The notes beneath the pieces are model-generated. The model was given only the letters and a program-made list of their open reading frames with translations. It did no database searches and was not told the DNA's origin. From assembly GCA_000697475.1 (NCBI GenBank), contig JNEU01001062.1, forward strand, positions 1 through 64,000: a stretch of DNA of 64,000 nt, written 5' to 3'. Positions 36,420 to 48,197 of the stretch are shown piece by piece. The DNA comes from Lichtheimia corymbifera B2541. Lineage: Eukaryota; Mucoromycota; Mucoromycetes; Mucorales; Lichtheimiaceae. Position numbers and translations under genes: made by a program. Within the stretch, counting starts at the first letter, position 1, and every line of letters starts with the position of its first letter.

Positions 36420-37466
36420 TTCTGTGGATTTGAAGGAACGGGTAGTGGTCTCCTTTGCCGACTGGACAGCGTGGTAGCCCAAGCCGAAAATTCACATCAC
36501 CCCGACTATCTCAGAAACTCACCAACACCATTTTTATCATAGAGCAGTTTCCAACGTCATGATATGATCTAGCTGATAACATCTGTGAATAACTATTCAA
36601 AAGCACAAAGGAATGAAAGGTGAAAAAGGGAGCAAGGTTAATTCGTTGACGAGGAAGCCATGCATTCAAATCATTATCCCTTTCCACCAGTCATCATTTG
36701 GAGATTATTTCATCCGCATAATAGAATCATTCATAGAGGACTAGTAATGAAATGATAAAGCAAATTGTGGAGTAATTATGGTAACAGTAATAGTAAATGG
36801 GAGAAAGCGTGTATGTATGTGAGTGCACGCACGACGATGCAAAGGAATTTGATGCATCCCGATACACGAACAAGGCAGCTTTGAGCACAACCTCATTCCA
36901 ACTTGGCTGCTGTTATCCAATACGGATGTCAACGGTGACCACCTCAACTAAAGTGTTGCTATATCTAATCGTGCACGAGGATCTACAACCGTTCCCAGAA
37001 TCCACTTCTTGGATGGACGCTTTACGCCAAAAATGCTTATCATTCATAGTATCTGCTTGTTTCACTCCCATATTAGCTATTGTTATAACCCCATATAACT
37101 ACATCTTTTAATCCCGGTTTAGCATTCATAACGCAATACATATGCTTGCTTACTGTCTCTATCATATGGACTTGACAATCTTTATAAACGTCGTCAATCT
37201 ATATTACTACGCCTCAACCGCTTTTGAATCTTAGCACTCAAAATCCCTCATTTTATGTCACCAAAAGTACATGCTTCACTGGCATCATCATCAACATTAC
37301 TAGCTTCATGCTTTGCAGCAGGCACTAAATCTGTGTACTGGGAGTTGGCCAATCATTACAGTGATTTGGATTTCCGTGACAAGCAAAATAAGGGCGGGTA
37401 TTTCGCTGTGCTTCCATCTTCCTCCTCTCTCGCTCTCCACACACAGACACACACACATATACAGCC
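36420..37466. promoter_or_regulatory. Divergent promoter region of eL41 and RNPS1-like genes
   Basis: 1.05 kb between divergent genes, including the non-coding first exon of eL41 (to the right of 36419) and the 5' leader of the SR-protein gene. Short open frames here (for example 36797-37111) lack recognisable features. A CA-rich tract sits at 37438-37460 just before the split start codon of the next gene. Confidence 0.5.
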
Positions 37467-38563
37467 ATGTAAGCACTTTTTTATTCCTCCCATCAAAGTT
37501 GACTATATCGATTGACACCTATTTTAGGGCCTATAGATCACGATCGCGTTATTCACGATCTCCTTCACCGCCACGTCGTCGTCGTCGTTCACCTTCTTAC
37601 AGCCGTTCGCGTTCACCTTCCTATTCATCACGCTCACGTTCGCGTTCTCCTCGTCGATCCATGTCTCCAGCACTGACACCCAAAAACACAGTTTTGGTCA
37701 CCAATCTGACACGCAACGTTACAGCTGATCACGTCAAGGAGATTTTTGCACAGTTCGGCTCTGTTGTTAAAGTCGACTTTCCCGTGAACCATAGATGTAA
37801 GACCGTGAATCCACGCCTATGATCACCAGATACTTATTCATTATACATGAAATAGTGAATACCAATACAGGACGTGCATATGTTGAATATGAAAGCAAGG
37901 AAGATATGGACAAGGCAATCAGCTACATGAATGGGGTAAGGATTGGGAAGGGATTTGATACATCAAAGCTTGTGTCAAATGGATATTGACTGGAAGTTAC
38001 TATAGGGACAATTGGACGGCAAACACTTGGATGTGGACGTGGCACCAGCACATCGTTCGCCTTCTCCACCATCTCATCGTAGAGGTAAATCATATATATA
38101 TATATATATATATATATGTGCGTTGATATGTGGATGTTGACATGTTGATATGATTATAGGATATTCGCCTCCACCTCCATCCAGATATCGACGTGGTGGT
38201 GGTGGTGGTCGACCCTTACCATCAGGACGTCGTGGTCGTGACAGATACCTTCCTAGTCGTGATCGTTACTCACTTTCACGTTCTCGTTCGCCTATTCGCC
38301 GTGGTCGTCGTTATTCTTCCTACTCACGCAGCCGATCGAGAAGCTATTCACCTCGTGGCCGCAGCTATTCACGCAGTCGCAGTTATTCTCGCAGACGCAG
38401 CTATTCACGTAGCTTATCCAGTGGAAGAAGTTATTCACCTCGCCGTCGTTATTCAAGAAGTCGAAGCTATGATAGCCGAGATTATTCATCGCGTAGCAAG
38501 AGCCGAAGCATCTCTCCTCCTCCTCGTGGTCGAAGCCGTAGAAGTATCTCACCCAGACGTTGA
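37467..38563 (+). CDS. SR-type RNA-binding protein, RNPS1-like (split start codon)
   Basis: Predicted splicing and exon-junction factor similar to RNPS1: a central RRM between Arg/Ser-rich segments. Exons: 37467-37468 (AT of the start), 37528-37796, 37856-37935, 38006-38084, 38160-38563; 277 residues. The mature start is AT|G GCC TAT, reading MAYRSRSRYSRSPSP. RRM about 45-120: NTVLVTNLTRNVTADHVKEI, FAQFGSVVKVDFP, GRAYVEYESKEDM, GQLDGKHLDVDVA. The tail holds about 25 SR/RS dipeptides and a GGGGG loop. SR dipeptides are targets of SRPK/CLK kinases. The fourth intron (38085-38159) is built on a (TA)n run. No in-frame ATG lies between the acceptor and the RRM that would give a better start. Confidence 0.88.
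38092..38117. repeat. (TA)n microsatellite within an intron
   Basis: Thirteen TA repeats in the fourth intron of the RNPS1-like gene. Confidence 0.9.
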
Positions 38564-38712
38564 TAGTTACATAGCCATGTATATGAAGCGAGAAAAAGAG
38601 AAGGATGAAATAGTATCAGGATATATATAAAAAAAGGCAGATGGAAAAAAAAAGAGCAAATGTAGATGATTTTTATGTATGTGTATATATGATGCAACTG
38701 GGTACGTGTATT

Positions 38713-40121
38713 TCAATTGAAATAGGTCGACAATCGTTCTACCACTTGGGTCATTGAAGGTCGCTACATAAGGACAATAATGAGGACACAGTCGTAAAAA
38801 GAGGGAGGAGGTGCTCAAAGCTTACCAAAGTCGAATCGCTTTGCCACATGTCAATGATCAAGACAAGTAGGTTCTTTGGATAATAATTGATGAGGCGATC
38901 GAGAGGAGGTCGCCAGTCTTCATCTCTCACTTTGATGTACAATGCATGTTCGGAAAGATCTATGAAAAAGGTGAATGCATCTTGTCAGATGCCAAGCTGA
39001 CAATGGATTTTATAATGTGCGTTGTGCGGTGGGTTACCTTGATATGGATAGCCGTACTCATTCCATGTCAGGATTTCCCAAAAGATGAGACCACATGCAT
39101 AGACCTGGCCACATAAATGATCAGATGCCTTTCCCAATTCCTCCTTCCGCTTTCTTACATCAACTTTCTCCGTATAGCTTGGATTCTTTGTCCAAAATTC
39201 GGGTGCTGTGATGATGATTCGATTAATAAGCATAACGGGCACATGTCATGTGTCAAGTAATACCTTGCCTAGAGAAAGAGAATAATGAACACATGAGCAC
39301 ATTCTTGGTCGTATACAAACACACACACAAAGAGAGAGCCATTCTCTCACACCCTTATTACCAATTCGGAGTTCCGCACTGCGTATGCATAAGTGCATTG
39401 GATTTAGGTCGGATACGTGCAAGCCCAAAATCATTGACCTTGGCTCGATCATCCCTCGAAATCTGGGAATAAAGTAGATTAGCCTTCCAATCTGGATGAT
39501 ATCATCCACACACGTTACCAAGATATTCATTGACTTGAGGTCCTACATATAACGCCGTTTTTAGTACCTGAGCGAACAAATAAATGTTACCCACTTACCC
39601 TATGGATGATGGATGGCCTGTATATTGACAAGGAGATGTGCATGAGAAGAACATGTGACGAAACAATGATTTCTCCTTTGTTACCTTCTTTGATGGAGAT
39701 AGGAAACCCCCAAGGCAATGTCATACATGTAACTGACCTAAACATATGGGGGTGATGAGTAAAGGGAAAAAGTTGCTTGACACTGGAATGGTACCTGTTG
39801 TGCAAAGCTCGGCTTTTTGTATTTTCGGATCACGTCAAACAGGTCACCTTTTTCGCACATTTCAGTGATGATGCACAGATGTTGAGGGTTGGTGCATACG
39901 CCAATGAAACGGATCACGTTCTCATGACGGAGTTGCCTAAACATGACACCTTTTGTTTATACATGTGGCACCTTTTGTTATCCATGCCACCTTACTTGAG
40001 CACATTAATCTCATGCTTGATTTCTTGCAGATCCACCTCATTGAATTGAGTCAATCGTAACTCGCCAATAGCTACAGGTTCGCCCTTGTACATGCCTACA
40101 AATGTTATTCTCAGCACGGTT

Positions 40122-40156
<35 letters not shown>

Positions 40157-40742
40157 GGTCCCCCCTTTTTTTATACCTGCATAACAATCCTTGAATCCAC
40201 CGCATCCTAATCGTCTTCCAAACCGTAATTCTTCATAAGGAATATCTAATCCAGGACTGCCATCCAAAAATAAAGCTGAGAATTCACGCGAGTTGAGCTC
40301 GAGGCGTTGTTGCTCGAGGCGTTGTTGTTCGGCTGTTGCAGAAGAAAAAGGATAATCATCATCATCAAAGAGCTGCGGTGTTGAAGGCGCAGGCACAGGT
40401 CGCGTGTCTTCTTTCTATGTACACAAGGCATTGTTGGACATGCAGCTCACTCACAGCTCACAGATCTTTTCTCTTACCCAATGTAATAAATCATCAATCA
40501 ACTCAGCTTTACTGCCAGTTGTACGTAATCCACGATCTTGACAAAACTCCACCAAGTCAGCAAGGGCCATCTTGTCCAAGAACGGCCGGTCGATCGACTG
40601 CATGTGGTAACAAGAAAGATAAGATTCTCGGGCTAATCTATACCAAGAGGGGGGGGAAGCGGAGTCTGTTTGAGCAGCTTACTTCCAAGGATGGATCAAT
40701 ATGACGCTGTGTGGTCTTGAAAAACAGCGGTTGTTGGAACAT
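38713..40742 (-). CDS. SAP-domain plus TKL-like protein kinase (Gly at the ATP-binding Lys)
   Basis: Kinase-like protein of 386 residues in fourteen exons: 40683-40742, 40478-40597, 40177-40414, 39996-40095, 39795-39936, 39685-39737, 39599-39617, 39519-39542, 39362-39462, 39264-39268, 39159-39205, 39038-39104, 38826-38959, 38713-38763. Residues about 30-60 match a SAP motif (LADLVEFCQDRGL, TTGSKAELIDDLL). The kinase domain starts near 115: LGCGGFKDCYAG loop, then VAIGELRL where the usual VAIK lysine is Gly; αC Glu in EIKHEINVL; HRDLKSMN; DFGLARI; CGTPNWQAPEFW; DVYACGLIFWEIL; final RPSMTQVVERL. The fold and HRD/DFG are intact, so either a pseudokinase or one with a displaced lysine. A 5-nt exon (39264-39268) is needed to make W-Q-A-P-E in frame. 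Confidence 0.85.
40124..40154. repeat. (CA)n microsatellite in a kinase-gene intron
   Basis: About fifteen CA repeats between exons of the SAP-kinase gene. Confidence 0.9.
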
Positions 40743-41413
40743 GATAAGCGAACGTAAGGAAAAAAGAGAGGTGAAAAAAAGAGTGAGCGAGTGAGTAAAG
40801 AAGAAAAAGAAAAGGAAAGCCCACAAAAGAAAGTTTGTACCTCTTGACCCAACGATTCTTGTCATGTGAGCCGCCACTTGAAGCCGTTGATGGTTATACT
40901 GCTTAACCCTTTCTCATCTCTCACATGTTATAGTGCCGCCGCTACATATATACGTAGCGCCGCATGGATGGCGTGTGAATGTGTATTGTATATGGGTCGC
41001 CATGACAACCCAGTAACCAAGGTGTGTGTGTACCTGATGGATCTAGAATGCAAATCACGGGGAGATCCGAGTGCCACAGTAGAAATACAAACGAGGAAAT
41101 GAGTCCGTGCACATGGTAATTGAGTAGAATGAAAGACTTGCGTGTATTTGAAAATGAGATAAACTATATAAGCTAATGGAGATGATATGTGTGCGTTTGT
41201 GCGTTGCATGTAAGGATGCTAAGGTGTTTGTAGGGGAGGGGGAAGAGTGCAAGAAGCTAGTATATGGCCATCCAGGACCGAAAAGAGAAAAAAAAAGATA
41301 TGAGAGCATGCGAGAAACAATTACAATAAGGCTGTTTTTGATACATGGCGAGAGGTAGTTGCAAAATGTGGATGAGATGTAGGGAATGGTGGAGAGAGTA
41401 TATAATATGTACA
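40743..41413. other. Intergenic region
   Basis: Purine-rich leader of the kinase gene (40745-40830), then 580 bp without supported gene before the 3' end of the RRM-protein gene. Confidence 0.45.
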
Positions 41414-43051
41414 TCACATGGGAGAGTCGATGTCGCTGGGCTTGGATTGCTTGTTAGGCTTGGTAAATAGAGGATTCTTGCTAAAGGACAAGCGAATACC
41501 ACCCTTAACCGAGTTGCTGAGATTATAGCCTTGCAATTCATTCATGGCTTGAGTAGCAAAAGTGACATCCTCGAATTCAACAAAGCACATGGGTCCTTGC
41601 TGGTTCTTGTTGCGAAAAAGCAATCGCTTGAAATTTGTACACTTTGAAAAGAGTTGGCGTAATTCGTCCTCACTTGTGGAAGGTGGAAGATTGCCGACGT
41701 AAAGCGTATTGCATGGTGGGTTTTGATCAGCAGGATTAGGGCGGTAACTAGGAGATGACAGGCTGGGAGTACGAAGATCATTGCTGTTACTGTTGTGCAA
41801 GGACAGTGAACCCATGCGTGAACCAAGAATCGAATCAGCAGCAGCAGCAGCAGCAGCATGATTACTGTCAAAATAAGATGTACTGATGCTATTTGCACGA
41901 TCCGCTGGTGATGATTTACTCAAATAGCCGAATGGATCATTATCCATCATAGGATCATGTTGTTGTTGTACAGATTGTTGTTGTTGATGCTGTTGTTGAT
42001 GTTGTTGTGGTATTTGATGTTGCATTAAAGGATGAATGCTACCGACTCGTGGACGAGAATAAAGACTGAATGCACGTGGAGGAGAGACAATTTCAGTGCT
42101 TCGAGTATCAAAAGATTGAGAGCGCAGTGACAAATAAGCGTCATTGAAAGCTGGAGTTGTTGGCGTGGAGACCAATGGGTGATCATTAAAAGGGTCGCTT
42201 TTGTAATCTGCTGGTGATAATAAATCGCTTGGTAAAGGTGAGAATGCATCGTATACACTTGGAGGTGCTCCACCATGATGTAAGCTCATTTTACGAGTCA
42301 ACATGCTAAGCGGAGATGGTCCAGTAGGCTCCGCAGGTACGGCTGCTGATACCGGGTGATGCTGTTGTTGTTGTTGATGCGCTGCTGCTGCTACCGCTGC
42401 TGCTGCTGCTGCTGCCATTGCAGTAGCTGATCCACCTGAATGGGGTGCACTCGTAGGTACAATAGAACCTCGTTTGATGTGTAAATTCTTCTTGGCCATC
42501 TCGGCTTTCAGGACAGCTCCCTTTTCAGTATCGATTTTTTTGCCGCTGAGTACCTCCACAGCCTCAAGTGCTTCAAGCCGAGTCCGAAACCTAGCAAATC
42601 CAATCTGATACAGGCATTTCACATCAGAAACAACACATCATAATCATCATCTTATTCTATGCCCCCCCCAACTTACCATTTGCTTCTTAGCCCCATTCGC
42701 TCCATTACTATTGCTTCCAGTTGTATCATCATCTTGATCCTTGCAGTGCCATTTTAATGATGCAGCTTCAAAACCCGGTGAAAAGGTAAACATGTTTTGA
42801 AACTCTCGCTCCAGCATATCATCCGGGAAACCAACAACAAAGATGGTGGTGACATCTTCGGCATTCGTACTACCATTGCTGCTAGTATTGGTTGTCATTT
42901 GCTGAGAAGCGGGAGGTGAACAACTGCTTGGTGGAGGTGGAGGGAAGAAGGCAGATGTTGCAGGGGATGCTGAGAGAGGATGGACAATGCGAAAGTCTGC
43001 TGATGAGGCCGAGAAGCCTGAATTGCCAATGAGAGATGATTCAGTTGCCAT
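41414..43051 (-). CDS. Two-RRM RNA-binding protein, Whi3/Scw1-like
   Basis: Predicted cytoplasmic mRNA-binding regulator of the Whi3/Scw1 type. Two exons (42677-43051, 41414-42604) encode 521 residues. RRM1 spans the intron (about 75-175): [17 protein letters not shown], then [20 protein letters not shown] long linker rich in Gln, Ser and Ala (polyA near 215, polyQ near 310) is followed by a well-formed RRM2 (about 425-505: [51 protein letters not shown]). The spacing and C-terminal RRM match Whi3-like proteins, whose Q-rich linker drives condensate formation in other fungi; that property is inferred here. ATG 43051 is preferred over the upstream non-ATG extension. Confidence 0.9.
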
Positions 43052-43412
43052 GTGATGGTCAAATAAAAAAGGAGAGGTGGGTTTCAAAAGGGTAAAAAAA
43101 GGTTATATTCTCGAGGGAAAAAAAGAGAGAGAGAGAGAGAGAATGAGAGAGAGTGTGTGTGTCTGTGTTTCCAAACAAGTAGGCAGTAGAGTAGCGGTAA
43201 TAGATTTATTTCGAGGACAGAAACTATCGTGTTAAACCATATGCGAAAAATATGGCGGGAATTCTGCTGTGTGGGGGGAGAGGAGGAGAGGAGGAGGAGG
43301 AGGATGGAACAAGTTGATACACACACAAGGTCGTTTTTATTCAACAATGGCCAACCGTTGTAATTCGGAGACAATCGATAAAAGCTTAAATGACACATCG
43401 TGTTCCCTTGCC
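43052..43412. other. Intergenic region with (GA)n tract
   Basis: 361 bp holding a GA-rich tract (about 43122-43155), a TG run and a GGAGGA-rich stretch (43275-43305). Promoter of the RRM-protein gene and 3' region of the next gene; no additional gene. Confidence 0.5.
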
Positions 43413-46155
43413 TTATTCTGGTTCTTGCTGACGTCGCTTCTTGCCTTCACTACCCACTCTTTCTTGCTTTTTGGATATCGTCTTGGAAAGTCCTTTATGT
43501 TTGTGCGGATCCTATTACAAAAATGGTTTCAATATCGTTGCACACACACACACATCCCATCCGCCACCTGATTTTTACCTTTCGGCTCATCAGTGTCCGA
43601 TTGCGAACACCTTCTCCACCTTCCCAGAACGATCCTTTTTGATGACTCTTTTCAAATTCATATCCACATTTGATGCATGTTGGCTTGATGGATTGTTCCT
43701 TGGAACATTGGCCACACACGTGGCGTTGTGCTAATTCGCTCGTATGGTCTTCCTTCACATCGTGGCACACATCACATGGATAAAGTTTGTTGCAACATCC
43801 AAAACGGAACCATCGTCGTGACTTGCGATAATGCGAACATGCGCCTCGTTCAGGCAAAGGTTCTCCAACAACCAATCGTTCCTTGTCCAACTTTTTCTTC
43901 TTTTTCAACGCCATCGTCTGATAAGCAGCATTGCTGGGTCGGATCCCTCCACCTTCTCTAGGTCCGACATTGACCCACTCGACAGTACCTGCGAAAATGG
44001 ATGTCTTTGCATGGCAAGTTCGACAATTGAATAGATGGGGTAACGCGCGAACAGGACCTGGGAAATCTTGCATGCATTTGGCACAATTGCCCATATACAA
44101 CTTGGGTGCCACATCATATACTTTGCAGCCACCTAACTGCAGTAACCCCGCCACGCTGGAATTTTCATGCATCAATTCTACAAAGAGCACCTTGTCAATA
44201 ACGTGTTCCTTTGTTGTTTCACATGACCATCGCTTATTTTACCTGGAGTAAATCTGACACCCAGAGGGAAAGAACAAGTAGAACATTGGACCCATCGTTC
44301 GTATTTCTTGTTTGCTGCTTCATCATTGCTCCCGGATGCAGAAAGGATATCAGGTAGAGTCATGTCGGCAAATGTTGTATAATGATGGCACCGAATACAG
44401 TCAACTAGTACATCAACAGATGTGATCCGAATCAGGGTGCAATTCTCAAAGCGAGGTTCAGATAATCTAACTTCGATGCCTTTTCGGACCGCAGGTTGTT
44501 GTTGTTGCTCCATGTTGGGTTGTGCTTCTGCTGCTGATGATGATGATGCCTCGCCGTCAGGTTGCTGTGTTCCTTGATCCACCATAGGTTTTGTAACACC
44601 ATCGCCATCACCATGATGATTTGCTGCTGATGTAAACTTATCAATATCATCCCACGTGACGCCTGGGGGTAACAAGGCTTCAGGATCATCGACCACCACC
44701 ACATTGCTTTCAACCTTGTTCTCGGAAGAGATCTCTTGTTTGGGTGTTTCAGTCTCAGTGGGCTTGTTGGCTTCGGTGTCAGCAACATATTGCCAAGGAC
44801 GCTCTCGTGGATTCTTGAGAATACGCTCTAGATGTCGGTTCAACCAATTGAGATTCTGGAAAAGGGTATGCTTGGCACTCTCCACATGTTCTGCAAATGC
44901 ATACGATATGTCCCTATAAAAACCAATTGTTAATCCCAAAAGAAACACTCTTTGCTCTGTGTTATTTACCTCGATTCATCCATACTGAGAGCCTTGTTTT
45001 CCACTTCAATTGTACTGGGCAATAATGGGTATTGTGCTGGTACATGGTACTTGATCTTGAGCTCAGTGCCTAGCGTATCTTTGAAAGCAAAGGCTGGATC
45101 GGTCAAATTCACCACCAGCGAAATCACCGTTTCCACAGTATCGGATCTATCACATTGGTTGGCATCACATGATATACAGTTGCATGAAAGAAAAGAACAT
45201 ACCTGACAACCCGATAAGTGGTGCCAAATCTTGTCTCCAATTGTCGTAATTCTTGATCCTTTTTTGCTGCTGCCGTCTTTAGTTGGGTTGACGTAAAGAA
45301 TGGTGTGGCTCGTGCGTCCAGCTTATTTGCTGATGATGGTGAAGGGGTATCTTTGATTGTGGTAGTCGTAGTAGTAGTAGTAGTCGGAGGAGAAGGAGGA
45401 GTGGTAACGTTGGATGATGATGATGATGATTTTTCATCTTGCCGTGATGGTTTGGATGAAGATGGTTTTGGTGAAGAGACGGCTGCAATAAAATCATCAG
45501 GCAATGCTGGTGCTGCCAATGGTTCGGATGCTGATGACGATGATGATGGCTTTGAAGATACAAAACGTACAGTGGCAGCTGCTTCTTGCTGAAGTAATGA
45601 TTCGAGGTTGCGATCCAACCAGTTCATCTGTCGCACAAGCGTCGTTTTCAGTTGGCGTACATAGTTCTCGTATCCTCTTTCAATGTTGCTATTCATGATA
45701 TCAGTCGTCTTACATTACATACGCCACGTCCCCAGTATACCAACTTACAATGCAAATCCTTTAGGAATACTGCTCAACACTGTCAAGGTACAATGCTTTG
45801 TGGGATAGTCGTCAGGCACCTTGAGTTGAAGTAATAGCGACTCGAGCTCATAGGGAAAGTCTGGATCGCTCGGTTGAATCGCCAATCGCACAATGGTGCA
45901 CCCTTCGGTATTGCTAAACGAATCGGAAACAGTGTTACTCGCTAGTAATTCAAGAAGAAAGCCAATTGTAGACGCACCTCACAATGCGAAATGAAGATCG
46001 ATAACGTCGCTCCAGTTGTTTAAGCTCGGTTTCTCTCACAGTGGCAGGGTCAATGCTGCTCGTTGGCTGAATGACATTGTATGTTTAATAAACGTTGATT
46101 TGGAGGTCGAGCAGGTCTTGTTTACCTTTGCTACTGGCTTTCGTATGTTGACCAT
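43413..46155 (-). CDS. RWD-like and CHY-type zinc-finger protein
   Basis: Large soluble protein of 771 residues in eight exons: 46126-46155, 45978-46066, 45749-45913, 45203-45688, 44970-45146, 44243-44913, 43579-44177, 43413-43511. Two RWD-like segments are visible near 45-100 (FPYELESLLLQLKVPDDYP, CTLTVLSSIPKGF) and 265-320 (LKIKYHVPAQYPLLPSTIEV), each followed by a W-L-D/N-R-x-L-E helix. Between them and after lie acidic and Ser-rich spacers. The C-terminal CHY zinc finger has RGACSHYRKSRRWFRFGCC, CDVCHDVKEDH, HVCGQCSKEQ and CIKCGYEF. A basic tail ends the protein. CHY fingers occur in some ubiquitin ligases, but no RING or other catalytic domain is present here, so its role is unknown. RWD domains are protein-binding modules. 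Confidence 0.88.
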
Positions 46156-46978
46156 GGTTGTGAAGTGCTAATTAAACCTCCAGACAAATGCGACAAGCAG
46201 CTGATTTTATAATGACAGCGGCCATTGCTGCGCCTCTATGCTGCGGCGCATTGCTACTAAACTGTGCCACCCTTACATAGTGCCTTTCTATAGAACACTT
46301 GTAGTCTAATGCCATGGGTAGATATCACTCCAATAAACAATATAAGATCATCATACATCTGAAGCATGCAAGAACCCCTAGTCTTCTACTGCCTTATCCT
46401 AGACTTTTATGGCTGTATGCACGTAACCAACAAGCAACGATACCAAATTTCTCTTTTCAACCTCTGAAACCATGACAAAGGGATCAACATTGCTACTGGT
46501 GAGAACCCACTTTTGAGGATACCATCGCTTATGCTTAATGTCACCAACCGCAAGTAATAATGTACTCGCTACTACTCCTCGCTATAGAGTCCATTGACCG
46601 CGTTTGGTGTTCTAAACTTTGACGTTTGACATGATCTTGCTGCTGAAGCGATGATGATCAGTGCGACTTGTCACAATAGAAGCGTCCGTAATCAAGGATC
46701 CGTCCATGTTATAATACACAGGAGCTTTCTATCGCATATCAAATGTTTATGTATAATAAATCCCATCAACACAATAGGATGACTACCACTACAATAAAGA
46801 AGCTACACCTGACCCTTGTTAATGATCGATGCGTCTTGGATCACGGACATCGCGTATGTTTCACCAACATCCATGGCGTGTGTGTGTGTGAGTGATATGT
46901 TTCTGTTCCCGACCCAAGTGTGTGTGGTGCATTTTCTTCTATATCTCCTCTCCTTTTCAAGTACACTGGAAATCTCCC
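46156..46978. other. Intergenic region (divergent starts)
   Basis: 823 bp between divergent genes. No supported gene. A TG run occurs at about 46878-46891. Confidence 0.45.
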
Positions 46979-47729
46979 ATGGGCTGTTGTGGAAGTAAAG
47001 AAGAGCGAGACGACGTTAGTATTTACTCCAATGGACACACGACAACATAACCACCCGGGAAATAAAAACTAACGATTGGCATTTGACTTGCAGGATGTCC
47101 ACGCACCTCTACTCAATGACGACGATTTGCCCATTGAAAGGTTGGTTGTGTTGCTAAGACGTCTATTTCGGGCAGTTTACGACTAACAATGACTACAACA
47201 GGCATACAAGCTATCAAGCCATTGAGACCATTGATGTAAAGAAGGAGCAGGAGTTTTGGAACGCAGTATTGGAACGCACTACACGGTATGATAGGATGGA
47301 TACAAGGAGAGCACATGGCAACTGTTTATTGATACTCTTTTTACATTGGATGATGGGAATAGGAATCTGATAGATATATCAAGTACGAATGCTGATCCAT
47401 TACAAAGCCATGATGTACAAGAACGACAAGACAAGTATCAGGATATCCTTGCTCAGTTGCCAAACAAGACTTCCGACACGACAAGTATTCACAATGAAAA
47501 TGGTGGTGCTGCCTTGACCCATGATGCAAAACCCTTGTCAGCATCCGCTGATGATCCACTGGCCATATTCGACCATATCCACCCTTCATCTGCACCCATA
47601 CCACAAGAGGAGCTTTATGACATGATGAACAAGATCAGTGATGCTTTGCAGGATATCCGTATCGAACCCGTTGGAGAAATGGTTGTCCACCTCAAAATGT
47701 TAAATGACCCTGAAGCTATTCAATTCTGA
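46979..47729 (+). CDS. LAMTOR1/p18-like Ragulator subunit
   Basis: Predicted lipid-anchored scaffold that tethers the Ragulator/EGO complex, and through it Rag GTPases and TORC1, to the vacuole or lysosome. Four exons (46979-47014, 47094-47140, 47202-47285, 47363-47729) encode 177 residues. The N-terminus MGCCGSKEERDD has Gly2 for N-myristoylation and Cys3-Cys4 for palmitoylation, as in mammalian LAMTOR1 (which also starts MGCC). The family core follows: APLLNDDD, FWNAVLERTTRNLIDIS, then QERQDKYQDILAQL, matching the LAMTOR1 I-L-x-x-T-x-x-N-I-I-D-V-S stretch. A spacer of about 60 residues and a C-terminal helix-strand (ISDALQDIRIEPVGEMVVHL) end the protein. The first donor is GTTAGT. Confidence 0.88.
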
Positions 47730-48197
47730 TGATTCCCCAGATTCCTCTCCTTTTCCTTCTTTATACTTTCTCATATCCACCCTCTCAAAAATATTCATTG
47801 TACCATATTATATGCTCCATCATCACCTCACCATCACGCTCAAAAGATATATAAAAAATGTCACGCCTTTATCTCTATTATCATTACCATCAGCATGCTG
47901 CCTGCATCCACCCAAAATTGGCAGAGATGATATGTGCCCTTTTAATACTTTTCACCCCTTGCATGGCCAAAGTATCCACCATGGTGATATAATCGAGAAA
48001 AGAACGGGCTGGAATATGTTACGCATTCTTCTCTCGGGATTCTCAGGCATGATATCCTATTTTGAATATGGACAAGGATGACGGCCAAGGTTCATGACCA
48101 TTGATATGGCAATCATCGGATCGCTCTCAAAACATAAATAGCACCTGAACGTCTTTTCCTCTTTCTGGTGGTTGTCGTTGTTGTCAACAAGTCAAAT
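47730..48197. other. Intergenic region
   Basis: 468 bp, pyrimidine-rich in the left half; no gene recognised. Confidence 0.45.

Noticed and set aside
36797..37111. 104-residue open frame between eL41 and the RNPS1-like gene
   Set aside because: No family features; lies in the shared upstream region of two divergent genes.
37255..37515. Open frame with ATG at 37255 as the start of the SR protein
   Set aside because: It is in a different frame and ends before the SR-rich exon; the AT|G split start gives a clean in-frame protein.
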